NCBI GenBank assembly: GCA_023129715.1
Contig: JAGMBO010000051.1
Coordinates: 1 to 64,000, forward strand
DNA: 64,000 nucleotides
Source of the DNA: Candidatus Eiseniibacteriota bacterium
GTDB taxonomy: Bacteria > Eisenbacteria > RBG-16-71-46 > CAIMUX01 > WJJG01
Direction of reading: 5' to 3'
A model generated the notes under the pieces. That model worked only from the letters and a program-made list of their open reading frames with translations, did not search any database and was not told where the DNA came from. Below are positions 55,455-62,875 of this stretch, piece after piece (position 1 is the first letter of the stretch; every line of letters begins with the position of its first letter). Position numbers and translations under genes: made by a program.

Positions 55455-55560
55455 GCCTGCCTCCTGACCTCCCGCCAGCCGTCGTGTCGGCCCTTCGCAA
55501 CTGGCGGAAGCTTCCCCGTCATATCCGCACGGCTGTGGAAGCTCTGCTGACCGGCGACGC
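55455..55560 (+). pseudogene. Second copy of the L-P-R-H-I-R fragment
   Basis: It encodes P-P-D-L-P-P-A-V-V-S-A-L-R-N-W then L-P-R-H-I-R-T-A-V-E-A-L-L-T-G-D, parallel to 45693-45813. It runs directly into the truncated excisionase, so an old element end seems to be fused to a newer element here. No ssrA-like repeat accompanies this copy. Confidence 0.5.
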
Positions 55561-55568
55561 CCGGGTGC

Positions 55569-55757
55569 ATGCTGGGATGCCATCAGGTGACTGTGAAGCG
55601 GGCCGTGAAGCGCGGGGAACTGCCGCCGCCCGTGCGAGTGATGGGCAAACCGACCTGGACAGTGGGGCTAATTCGCACGCACATGGAGAAACGTCTCGAG
55701 GACGTAGCAAGAGACGCCCTGCGAACAGAGCAACGAATCCGTCAGCTCGACCCTTGA
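55569..55757 (+). CDS. Excisionase-like helix-turn-helix protein (N-terminally short)
   Basis: The 62 residues (M-L-G-C-H-Q-V-T-V-K-R-A-V-K-R-G-E-L-P-P-P) match a MerR/excisionase-type winged helix, including the wing V-M-G-K-P-T-W-T. Usual relatives have about 15 more residues before this point, so the N-terminus may have been lost where the upstream fragment joins, or this may be a minimal version. It would direct recombination and regulate the recombinase. It is 31 bases before the next gene, within the control region of the small RHH protein. Confidence 0.6.
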   Translation: MLGCHQVTVKRAVKRGELPPPVRVMGKPTWTVGLIRTHMEKRLEDVARDALRTEQRIRQLDP

Positions 55758-55758
55758 C

Positions 55759-55775
55759 TTTCGCAGATTGCGAAA
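55759..55775. promoter_or_regulatory. Operator-like palindrome upstream of the RHH gene
   Basis: TTTCGCA-GAT-TGCGAAA is a perfect seven-base inverted repeat. A TTGACT (-35-like) overlaps its left edge at 55754, and the RHH start lies 13 bases to its right. Ribbon-helix-helix proteins often repress their own promoters at such dyads, so this is a candidate autoregulatory site for the RHH-recombinase pair. Confidence 0.45.
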
Positions 55776-55788
55776 ATAGGATGTGAGC

Positions 55789-55989
55789 ATGGCAAGACGA
55801 ACCAGAGCGCAACTCGCTGCGGACAAGCTTCGCACGGGGCGTCCTCCGAAGCATCCATCGGAGAGGCATAGCGAGCAGGTCATGGTGTACTTGACGAGAG
55901 CCGAGCGGCGACGCTTGGGGGCTTTGGCCCGCAAGAGAGGTGTTTCGCTCGCATCGCTCATCATGTCGCCCTGGCGCAAGGAGCAATGA
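55789..55989 (+). CDS. Small ribbon-helix-helix-like DNA-binding protein
   Basis: The 66-residue basic protein has an Arg/Lys-rich N-terminus, then a beta-strand and two helices (V-M-V-Y-L-T-R-A-E-R-R-R-L-G-A-L-A-R-K-R-G-V-S-L-A-S-L-I). This is the CopG/RHH pattern, in which a strand dimer enters the DNA groove. Its stop lies one base before the recombinase start, so the two genes are probably co-translated. A role in recombinase control or relaxosome-like binding is inferred. Confidence 0.6.
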   Translation: MARRTRAQLAADKLRTGRPPKHPSERHSEQVMVYLTRAERRRLGALARKRGVSLASLIMSPWRKEQ

Positions 55990-55990
55990 G

Positions 55991-57262
55991 ATGGCTGGCG
56001 TGCGCAAGAAACCTGGTGGCAACGGGAAGTTTCAGGCGTGGTTCAAGGATCACTCGGGACGCCGGAAGTTCTTCTGGGGGACGCGCAACCGGAGCGAGAC
56101 CCTGCGCACCGCCCGGCGCCTGGAAGACGAGCATCGTCAGGTCGCCCTCGGCTATCGTCCCGCCCCCACGGAGGCGGACAAGGCGAAGCGACAGCAATTC
56201 GATGACGTCCGAGAGGGATATCTGAACTGGGGAGCAATTCAGGGAGGTCGCGGGGGACGCCCCTGGAGCGCAGTCCATGCACGAATGCGCCGGAACTTCC
56301 TGGCGTACTGGAAGGAGTGGCTCCACCTAGAGACGATGGCGGATCTTCAGGGTTGCCTGCCGCGTGTAGAAGAGGCGGTGCAGGATCTCCTCGCCCGTGG
56401 CAAGAGCACCAAGACGGCATGGAGCTATGCGGACGGACTTCAAGCGTTCTGTAACTGGTGCGTCCGCCGAGGCTATTTGAGCGAGAACCCTGTTGTGCGC
56501 CTGCCAAAGCTGGACACGTCACCCCGGATCAAGCGTCGGGCAATGACATCCGAGGAGATCCACCGATTGCTCAGCGCATGCCCGACCCACCGCCGTCTGC
56601 TCTACGAGACGGCCTTTTTGTCGGGCCTCCGTGCGGGGGAACTCAGAGCGCTGGAAATCCAGCATCTCGACGCTGGTGCGGGTGGAGTCTGGCTTGATGC
56701 AGCGTGGACCAAGAACCGACAACCCGGATTCCAGCCGCTCTCTGCCGAATTGGTGCGGCGCCTACAGGCCTTCGCGGCTGAGGGGGAAGCCGCGAAGCTC
56801 TACTCCAGATTCACTCGGAACAGCGACCGGGAGCCGCCGTGCAGCCCGTTGCTTTACGTTCCAACCCACATGGCGAGGGCCATGGACGAAGACCTAGGCA
56901 ACGCCGGGATTCCAAAATGGACGCCAGAAGGCAAGTTGGATTTCCATGCCGCGCGCACTGCATACTCCACGATGCTCGTCGAGTCCGGGGCAACTTTCAA
57001 GGAAGCCCAGGTTATGGCCCGCCACTCCACGCCGACCGTGTTCGCAAACACGTATGCTCGCACCCGGCGTGAGCGGTTGGCAGAGGTGGCGGAGCGGGTC
57101 GGAAAGATTGTTCTAGGCGACGAGAATTGTGCCGAATGCGTGCCACACGGAGCTACTGGGGCCGAAGGCGAAACCGGCAACATCCCATCTACAGAGAAGT
57201 TGCCGGTCAAGACCATCTGTGGAGGCGGCGGGAATCGAACCCGCTACGCGCGTTTCTCATAA
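55991..57262 (+). CDS. int: Tyrosine recombinase (integrase)
   Basis: The ATG at 55991 (AAGGAG upstream) gives 423 residues. There is a short basic N-terminal arm domain, a SAM-like core-binding domain (about 75-190), and the catalytic domain with R214 (S-G-L-R-A-G-E-L), H319-x-x-R322 (F-H-A-A-R), H345 (A-R-H-S) and nucleophile Y355 (N-T-Y-A-R). All catalytic residues are present, so the enzyme may be active. The C-terminal tail runs through att repeat 3: its G-G-G-G-N-R-T is the translation of the ssrA-like segment. This is typical when an integrase abuts its own attachment site. Confidence 0.93.
   Translation: MAGVRKKPGGNGKFQAWFKDHSGRRKFFWGTRNRSETLRTARRLEDEHRQVALGYRPAPTEADKAKRQQFDDVREGYLNWGAIQGGRGGRPWSAVHARMRRNFLAYWKEWLHLETMADLQGCLPRVEEAVQDLLARGKSTKTAWSYADGLQAFCNWCVRRGYLSENPVVRLPKLDTSPRIKRRAMTSEEIHRLLSACPTHRRLLYETAFLSGLRAGELRALEIQHLDAGAGGVWLDAAWTKNRQPGFQPLSAELVRRLQAFAAEGEAAKLYSRFTRNSDREPPCSPLLYVPTHMARAMDEDLGNAGIPKWTPEGKLDFHAARTAYSTMLVESGATFKEAQVMARHSTPTVFANTYARTRRERLAEVAERVGKIVLGDENCAECVPHGATGAEGETGNIPSTEKLPVKTICGGGGNRTRYARFS
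57217..57242 (-). repeat. att repeat 3: 3' end of ssrA-like gene, inside the recombinase 3' end
   Basis: All 26 bases match repeat 1 at 42323. On the minus strand they read as T-arm plus acceptor. The region to the right shares weaker similarity with the right flank of repeat 1 (aligned TAACC and TGGCG blocks), as expected if both are left ends of related elements. The rest of a tmRNA is not to the right, so another element is inserted here. Confidence 0.78.
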
Positions 57263-57281
57263 CCCATTGATGGCGCGTAGC
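57243..57281. repeat. Inverted repeat next to att repeat 3
   Basis: GCTACGCGC (57243-57251) and GCGCGTAGC (57273-57281) form a perfect nine-base inverted repeat with a 21-base spacer, starting exactly where the ssrA-like segment ends. It could be a recombinase arm- or core-binding pair or an RNA hairpin. The gap to 57508 shows no gene. Confidence 0.5.
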
Positions 57282-57508
57282 TTTCGCGCAAGTTCTTTGG
57301 GATCGAAGCTGCTACGGATCGCGTTTCCTTCCTCACCGTTCCTCCCCATTTCCCACCATTCCGCCAAGCGCGGGGAGACGGCGGGGAGACGACGGGGCCA
57401 ATTCGGGTCTCTCGGCTCCTGTGGCTCCCATGTCATTGCCGACGCAGGCGCGGCGATTCCGCTTCAGAGCGTGGCGGCCCTCCAGGCGATCCACGGGGGG
57501 GCTGCCGT

Positions 57509-59116
57509 ATGAACCGCCCCCAATCTGCCACCGAGCTGGCCTACCGCCTCGAGAATCCAGCCGAACTCCCCGCGCCGGTACGCAAAGCGCTGGGCCGGCT
57601 CGCCCAGGAAGGCGTGCCGGCGGAGGCCCTCGAGGGCACGCTGCGCCGATACGCGCCCTTCCTGCGCTCCGGCCTTTGCCGGGACCCGTACCGCTTCCTG
57701 AGAAACCGTCTCGATCTGGATCGCCCCAACGACTTCGCTTCCGTCGCCTCGATCGCAGGCGCTATGCCGAAAAAGGCGCCTGCGGAAGCCCCAATCCTGC
57801 ACGAAACCCCGGCCCCTCGCGCTGAATCTGACGTTACGCAAGCGGCCGAACCGGGCCCGCAGGAGCAGGCCCCGCAGGATCCCGCCGGCGGTGCGTGCGA
57901 GTTGCCTGCCTTGGGAGAGCTGCTGAAGCTCGCGCGGGCGAACGGGGCGCGCTGCTCGCTGCGGCCGGGGGAGCTGTTCATTCTCGGGACGGTCGATCGG
58001 GTTCTGATCCGTCGGCAAGGGTGGGGTCCCGCAGATCGGGACGCGAAGACCCGGGCCGCGCTGCGGATCTCCACCCATCGCATCGCCGCCACCCGGGCGC
58101 GCGGGATGCGACGCAAGGACCCCAGCGCCAGCGGCCCCTCGGTCCGGTCGGTGCAGCGCGATCTCCGCCGACTGCTTGACTGCGGCTTGCTCGCCGAGGC
58201 GGGCCGGTCCCCTCGAGGCGCGCCCCTCGTCTTCGCCCCTTGGGTTCGATCGACCGTTGCCGAGACGGTCCAGGCGCTCGGTCGGGCAATGGACCTGCTC
58301 GCCCGGATCCACCCCCTGCGCGCCGAAAGTGCCCCCGAGGTGTCGGGCATGGTGTCGCGGGAGGTGTCGCCCAATTTGTCGCCCATGGTGTCGCCCTGGA
58401 ATTCGGCGCAATCGCAAGCGCCACCTGAGGTTAAACCCTGTTCGCCAGCGGAAGGACTTAAAGGACCCCAAGAAGAGAAAGAGAAAGACAGGGGGGGGCA
58501 AGGCCCCCCCTCTGAGGCGCGCGCGCCGCTGAATGGTTCGATCTCGGGCGAATCGCGGACCCCGAAAGACAAGCCGAAGAGGACTCGCCAATGGGTCGAG
58601 GTCACCGGCGACCGTGAGATTGACGGAGAGATCGATCGCGAGTGCCGCGCCATCTACAAACTCACCACCGGCGACGCCTACGCCGCCTTGAGCCCCGACG
58701 ACCGATGCATTGCCCCCCGTCTGCAGGCGGAGGCGAAGCACTACAAGGCCACGGCCTCCGAGATCCTGAAGATCGCCACCGAAGCCCGGGAGATCATCGA
58801 ACGGGGAGACATGCACAAGACGCCCCGGGCGCTCGTGTCGCATCTGTTCCGGGAGCAATTTGCCGAGGTCGAGGCGCAGAAGGCGGCCGACGCCGCCGAG
58901 GTCGCATGCCGGCGACGGGAGCGCGAGCAGCAGATCAGGCGCCGCGACGATGCCGCCAAAGAGGCCGCCGAGAACGCACACACCGACCGCGCGCGCCAGT
59001 GGGTTGCCGAGAACGGACCCGATGCCGAACCGCCCCCGGAGCTGGCCGACGCGGTGGCGACGAAGAGGAAAGCCGACGCCGCCCGGACAGAGTGTCGCCG
59101 GACGTTGAGGAGCTAG
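57509..59116 (+). CDS. Phage-type replication-like protein with internal iterons
   Basis: The 535-residue protein has an N-terminal helical part and a central winged-helix-like region (about 160-250; T-R-A-A-L-R-I-S-T-H-R-I, V-R-S-V-Q-R-D-L-R-R-L). A low-complexity linker follows, with the repeats V-S-x-x (residues about 278-297) and a charged E-E-K-E-K-D stretch. The C-terminal helical part ends in a long Ala/Arg/Glu coiled-coil. The layout (DNA-binding half, repeat-bearing middle, charged C-half) recalls phage initiators such as lambda O, which carry the origin inside their own gene. I cannot name the family. It is the first gene of the phage-like segment, 267 bases after att repeat 3. Confidence 0.5.
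   Translation: MNRPQSATELAYRLENPAELPAPVRKALGRLAQEGVPAEALEGTLRRYAPFLRSGLCRDPYRFLRNRLDLDRPNDFASVASIAGAMPKKAPAEAPILHETPAPRAESDVTQAAEPGPQEQAPQDPAGGACELPALGELLKLARANGARCSLRPGELFILGTVDRVLIRRQGWGPADRDAKTRAALRISTHRIAATRARGMRRKDPSASGPSVRSVQRDLRRLLDCGLLAEAGRSPRGAPLVFAPWVRSTVAETVQALGRAMDLLARIHPLRAESAPEVSGMVSREVSPNLSPMVSPWNSAQSQAPPEVKPCSPAEGLKGPQEEKEKDRGGQGPPSEARAPLNGSISGESRTPKDKPKRTRQWVEVTGDREIDGEIDRECRAIYKLTTGDAYAALSPDDRCIAPRLQAEAKHYKATASEILKIATEAREIIERGDMHKTPRALVSHLFREQFAEVEAQKAADAAEVACRRREREQQIRRRDDAAKEAAENAHTDRARQWVAENGPDAEPPPELADAVATKRKADAARTECRRTLRS
58340..58399 (+). repeat. Five 12-bp iterons inside the replication-like gene (candidate origin)
   Basis: Five contiguous 12-base units of consensus GTGTCGCCCATG (58340, 58352, 58364, 58376, 58388) lie in frame. 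They are followed by a purine-rich stretch (58450-58490), AT-richer than its surroundings, and then a G8/C7 hairpin. Iterons followed by an easily melted tract are typical of lambda-like origins. Confidence 0.6.
58491..58510. other. G-tract/C-tract hairpin
   Basis: Seven G of an eight-G run pair with seven C across a six-base loop (GCAAGG). It lies in the coding region of the replication-like protein, just after the purine-rich tract. It may mark the end of the origin, or a pause site; homopolymer slippage in sequencing or replication is also likely here. Confidence 0.5.
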
Positions 59117-59118
59117 CC

Positions 59119-59600
59119 ATGTGCGAGCCGCGAGAGGACAGCACGGACAGCCTGACATTGCCTGCAGGCACAACGCCGCGGGAGAGCGAGACGGCTTGCC
59201 GAATTCTTTCGGCGATCACCGCCCGCCTCACCGCCGGCGAGGCCCGGGCCTTCCTGCCGACTGTGCAGGAATGCATTGACGCCCACGCGCCCTTGGCAGA
59301 TGTGCTGGCGATCCTGAAAAGTCAGGGACCCGGCCCGGACCCCAGCGGGGCCTTGCGAGATGCCTGCCGCCTGGCCCTCGAGGCTGGACTCTTGCGACCC
59401 CGCCCCAGGCCCCGTCGCAGGCGGGCTCCGGCTGGCGTCTCCTCGCTATCGCTCACTCGATCGGGGCGGAGGCAGAAGCGCACCTGGGAAGGGCAGTCAC
59501 GGCGCAGGAGTACGTTGCCCTGCTACTCGAGCACGCCGCGCTGCGAGAAGTGGGAGCGGAAGGCGAAGGGAAGGCGAAGAGGGGAGGCGACGGGAGATGA
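59119..59600 (+). CDS. Phage-region protein, probably frameshifted
   Basis: The start at 59119 has GAGGAG six bases upstream and is two bases after the previous stop. Residues 1 to about 93 look natural (L-T-A-G-E-A-R-A-F-L-P-T-V-Q-E-C-I-D-A-H). After about 59400 the same frame becomes an Arg/Ser-rich run to 59610. The frame shifted by -1 instead reads W-R-L-L-A-I-A-H-S-I-G-A-E-A-E-A-H-L-G-R and A-Q-E-Y-V-A-L-L-L-E-H-A-A-L-R-E to a stop at 59600, with normal codon use. A true or sequencing frameshift in the C-rich stretch at 59395-59420 is the simplest explanation; a programmed slip is the rarer one. The family is unknown. Confidence 0.5.
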
Positions 59601-59726
59601 GGGGGGATAGGGGCGTCTTGAGACCCACAGCCTACAACAAGAGACCGATGAGAGTCCACAGGGCGAGCGCGGCAGTAAAACTGGAACCTTGGCTTTCCGA
59701 GGCATTGAAAGGCGAGTGAGGACGAC

Positions 59727-60101
59727 ATGTCAGAGGCACAGAGCGAACACAGAGGCCCCGTGCCTGAGCCGCCCAAGCACCTGAGAGAGCGATCGCGGGC
59801 CCTTTGGAGGGCAATGGTCGGGCGGCAGGTGCGAAGCCCCCAGCGGCTCGCTCTCTTCCAGACCGCCCTCGAGGCGCTCGACCGAGCCGATCAAGCCCGC
59901 GAGGAAGTGGCAGCAGGCCACATGACCACCACCACGCCAGCGACGGGTGCCGTTCACCTGCACCCGTTGCTTCGGGTCGAGCGTGAGGGAAGAACTCTCT
60001 TCGCCAAGCTGTGGGGCGATTTATCTCTTCGCTGGGATCCCGACGTTGACCCTGACCCCGCGCCGGCGATCCGGCCTTGGAATCCCGAGCCCCGGGACTA
60101 G
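59727..60101 (+). CDS. terS: P27-family small terminase subunit
   Basis: The 124-residue protein has the P27 pattern: P-P-K-H-L-R-E-R-S-R-A-L-W-R-A-M-V at the start, a helical middle (A-L-E-A-L-D-R-A-D-Q-A-R-E-E), then G-A-V-H-L-H-P-L-L-R-V-E-R and a final L-W-G-D-L-S-L-R-W-D-P. Small terminases recognise phage DNA for packaging and hand it to the large ATPase. No large terminase follows. A 23-residue frame at 59648-59719 precedes it but is not called. Confidence 0.8.
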   Translation: MSEAQSEHRGPVPEPPKHLRERSRALWRAMVGRQVRSPQRLALFQTALEALDRADQAREEVAAGHMTTTTPATGAVHLHPLLRVEREGRTLFAKLWGDLSLRWDPDVDPDPAPAIRPWNPEPRD

Positions 60102-60130
60102 GGCGACATCTCGGCAGGAAGGCGGAACCG

Positions 60131-60427
60131 ATGAGTGAAAGGCAAGAGGCGCGCTTGGCGATCAGAATGATACGCCCTGCGCCGCCCTCAATCGGCACCT
60201 GGACGGAAGGCAACAAGCTCGAAGTTCCCGAGAAGGTCGGCCGGACACTGATCGAGCAGGGATACGCTGAGCCGGCCACGGCTCCCGATCGGAGCCCAAC
60301 GAAGGCACGGCGGCCGCGGAAGATATCGACAGAAAAGGCCCTCGCCGACACCAAGCCAGAAGCACAAGGGGCGATTCCGCCCCCTAATCCGATGGCGGCC
60401 TGGAAGAGCGAGGGAGAGAGCGATTGA
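60131..60427 (+). CDS. Small phage-type protein, function unknown
   Basis: The 98-residue product starts at 60131, with AGGAAGG eight bases upstream. The first 45 residues (I-R-P-A-P-P-S-I-G-T-W-T-E-G-N-K-L-E-V-P, then L-I-E-Q-G-Y-A-E-P) resemble short beta proteins found near capsid genes in phages. The rest is charged and probably disordered. It is located between the small terminase and capsid genes. Confidence 0.55.
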   Translation: MSERQEARLAIRMIRPAPPSIGTWTEGNKLEVPEKVGRTLIEQGYAEPATAPDRSPTKARRPRKISTEKALADTKPEAQGAIPPPNPMAAWKSEGESD

Positions 60428-60600
60428 CCCGCGCCGCGGCTCCTGGGCCATGCGCCTGGGAGAGCGGAGTGGATCGGCCAGGGATCTCGACGCCATGTGC
60501 GCCCGAGTCCCGACACCTCGCCTGCGCCGCGGCATGTCCCGGCAATGGTGGGCAAGACAACCCGACAGATTCTGAGATTCCGACGAGTAAGGAGATACCC

Positions 60601-61881
60601 ATGTCTGAATTGTTGTTGCGGAAGCTCGAGAAGTGGATAGCGGGCAAGCGGCCCGAGGCGACGCCGGAGCTCCAACGGCTGATAGACGAAGCCGATGGCA
60701 TCATGGCGCGCGGGAAGGAAAAGGGATTCACGGTCGAGGATGACAAGCGACTGGATGAGATTTGCACGCAGGTCGAGAACGACAGGCACATTCTCCAGCC
60801 CCGACTTACACAGATGGACCCCGGCGACGGGATCCCGGGCGGCGGCTGGGCCTTCGAGGTCGGAGCCGTGCGAGCACTCACCCCCGCGCAGCGCATGGTC
60901 GATCATGTCAAGCGCAGCGGCCTGGATGGAATCGAGCCTGGGGAACTCTCGCTGGGCAGAATGCTGCGCGGTTCCGTGCTCGGCGACTGGAAGGGTGCAG
61001 AGGCGGAAAAAAGAGCGATCGGAGAGTCAACCGGGGCGTTGGGAGGCTTCCTGATTCCGGACTCCCTCAGCGCGACTATTATCGACCTCGCCCGCAACAA
61101 ATCGCGCTGTATCACGGCTGGCGCTCAGACGCTCCCCATGGCGACTGCGGAAGTTCACTTGGCCCGAGTGACCGGCGACGCGTCGGCTTTCTGGCGCCAG
61201 GAGCACGGCGCAATAACCGAGAGCGACCCGGCCTTCGAACGGATTATTCTCAAGGCAATGGCGCTCGGGATACTCGTCCGTGGCTCGGTCGAGCTTTTGG
61301 AGGACAGTCCCGCCATGGCGGAGATGATCGAGACACTGATCGCGGAGAAGCTCGCTCTCTCGCTGGATGCCGCGGGGCTCATGGGAACGGGAGTCGGTGC
61401 GCCTCGAGGTTTATTCTACACCGAGAACGTCGGCGAGTATTCGATGGGAACCAACGGGGCCGCCCCAACTTCATACGATTCCTTCTCGCAAGCGATGCAG
61501 ACGTGTATGGAAGCCAACGAGGAACCCAACGCGATCATCATGGCCCCTCGCACGTTCGGAACACTTGACCGCCTGAAGGAAGCGACGACTGGCGCCCCGC
61601 TTGGCGCGCCTACGAGCTATGCGGAGATCAAGAAGTTCACCACCAACCAAGTGCCGACAGACCAGACACAAGGCACCTCGAGCGTGGCGTCCTGTGCGTT
61701 TGTCGGCGATTTCCGGCAACTGCTTTTCGGGATGAGGACGTCACTACTTTTGGAAGCGACTCGCACCGGCGGGACCAATACCTTCGCCAAGATGGAGGTT
61801 TTGATCCGCGGCTATCTGAGGGCGGATGTGGCCGTGCTGCGGCCCGCGGCATTCACGATCATCAACGGAATCACTGAGTAA
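60601..61881 (+). CDS. HK97-fold major capsid protein
   Basis: The ATG at 60601 (AAGGAG, five-base spacer) gives 426 residues; an upstream in-frame start would add a Cys/Pro-rich leader. The N-terminal 110 residues are helical and charged, like a scaffolding delta-domain (E-A-D-G-I-M-A-R-G-K-E-K-G-F). The HK97 core follows: G-G-F-L-I-P-D (about 153), R-G-S-V-E-L-L-E-D-S (E-loop/P-domain border), L-M-G-T-G-V-G-A-P-R-G-L (about 265), and F-V-G-D-F-R-Q-L-L-F-G-M-R near the end. These are standard landmarks of phage capsid family proteins. No portal or maturation protease gene precedes it. Confidence 0.88.
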   Translation: MSELLLRKLEKWIAGKRPEATPELQRLIDEADGIMARGKEKGFTVEDDKRLDEICTQVENDRHILQPRLTQMDPGDGIPGGGWAFEVGAVRALTPAQRMVDHVKRSGLDGIEPGELSLGRMLRGSVLGDWKGAEAEKRAIGESTGALGGFLIPDSLSATIIDLARNKSRCITAGAQTLPMATAEVHLARVTGDASAFWRQEHGAITESDPAFERIILKAMALGILVRGSVELLEDSPAMAEMIETLIAEKLALSLDAAGLMGTGVGAPRGLFYTENVGEYSMGTNGAAPTSYDSFSQAMQTCMEANEEPNAIIMAPRTFGTLDRLKEATTGAPLGAPTSYAEIKKFTTNQVPTDQTQGTSSVASCAFVGDFRQLLFGMRTSLLLEATRTGGTNTFAKMEVLIRGYLRADVAVLRPAAFTIINGITE

Positions 61882-61936
61882 CCGAGGGGCCCCCGGGCCT
61901 GCGCTGGGGGGCGCCTTACTACTTGTGGAGGATCAC

Positions 61937-62656
61937 ATGTTCCGAATCACGGAAGGTTTGAAGGTAGACGTGGGGCTGATCTCTCAGGCCCTGAACAACA
62001 CCAACGCAACCGGCGAGTACCACCCGATGAATGACTACCGGCGAGCCGCCGTGGTCCTTAGCGGGGGAGCGATGGCGAAGACCAAGACGACCAAAATTGA
62101 GTTCCTTCAGGCAATTGATCAAGCGGGCACTTCGGCCAAGGCGATTTCAACTGCTGAAGCAACGATAACGGCTAACGCCTTGGTCACGGAGCTGACGATC
62201 ACTTGCGCGACTGTCCTCAACACCGAGACGGTAACCATTAACACTCTGGTGTTCACGGCTCATACAGACACGACAACGCTCGCCAGTCGGCAGTTCTCGA
62301 TCGCCGGCAACGACACCGCAGACGCCGCGCAACTGGTTCTCTGTATCAATGACGCAACTTATGGCGTGCCTGGAGTGACGGCAACGAGCGCTCTGGGAGT
62401 CGTAACTCTGAAGGCCGATCCGAGAGGTGAGGCAACAATCACTGCGGCGAGCACGGATGCAACCTTCACCGTGGCTACAACGGCCGCCCAAGCCTACGTC
62501 GAACTCAACGGCGGCGACTTGGACCACGCCAACTCCTTCGACCACATCGCCGTCAAGGTAACGACGACCGCCAACAGCAACGTGGCCGCGGTGCTCCTGA
62601 GGTCGCCAAGAGAAATGCCCGCCGGGCAGGAGGTCGGTGCATCGGCGGTTATCTGA
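61937..62656 (+). CDS. Phage structural-type protein, Thr/Ala-rich
   Basis: The 239-residue product starts after GGAGG (five-base spacer), 55 bases after the capsid gene. After a short N-terminal domain, residues 75-230 are Thr/Ala/Val-rich beta-strands (T-I-T-A-N-A-L-V-T-E-L-T-I-T, F-T-A-H-T-D-T-T). This resembles decoration, fibre or tail-tube-like phage proteins. The position suggests head decoration or stabilisation. The exact family is not recognised. Confidence 0.55.
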   Translation: MFRITEGLKVDVGLISQALNNTNATGEYHPMNDYRRAAVVLSGGAMAKTKTTKIEFLQAIDQAGTSAKAISTAEATITANALVTELTITCATVLNTETVTINTLVFTAHTDTTTLASRQFSIAGNDTADAAQLVLCINDATYGVPGVTATSALGVVTLKADPRGEATITAASTDATFTVATTAAQAYVELNGGDLDHANSFDHIAVKVTTTANSNVAAVLLRSPREMPAGQEVGASAVI

Positions 62657-62840
62657 CCCGAGCTGAACGCGGGAGCTGTTTCTTGTTTCGCAGCCCCCGC
62701 GTGGTGCCGGCCGGGCCGGAGGTGGTGCGCTAGCGCGGTGCTGTAGAGCCATGCAGGACCGCCTGGCGGATAGCATCCCACCTCGGAAGTGTCTGGCTGG
62801 CGATGCAAGGCGCTCGACTCCTCCTTCATGCGAGCGCCTC

Positions 62841-62875
62841 GAGAGCCCCCGGTGCGCATGGCATCGGGGGCTCTC
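62841..62875. terminator. Strong hairpin after the phage-like genes
   Basis: GAGAGCCCCCG (62841-62851) pairs perfectly with CGGGGGCTCTC (62865-62875) over a 13-base loop. It lies between the converging structural gene (stop 62656) and the secreted-protein gene (stop 63045). No T-tract follows on either strand, so it would be a bidirectional, imperfect terminator. The rest of this 388-base gap has no gene. Confidence 0.5.

Noticed and set aside
45483-57242. A CRISPR array suggested by the recurring repeats
   Set aside because: The three copies are kilobases apart, not regularly spaced, and match an RNA gene end; no cas gene is present.
57217-57320. Proteins running through the ssrA-like segments (G-G-G-G-N-R-T and A-A-G-I-E-P-A peptides) as real conserved domains
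   Set aside because: These peptides are translations of the RNA gene end in different frames and appear wherever elements insert there. Only the integrase frame, which enters from a true gene, is kept.
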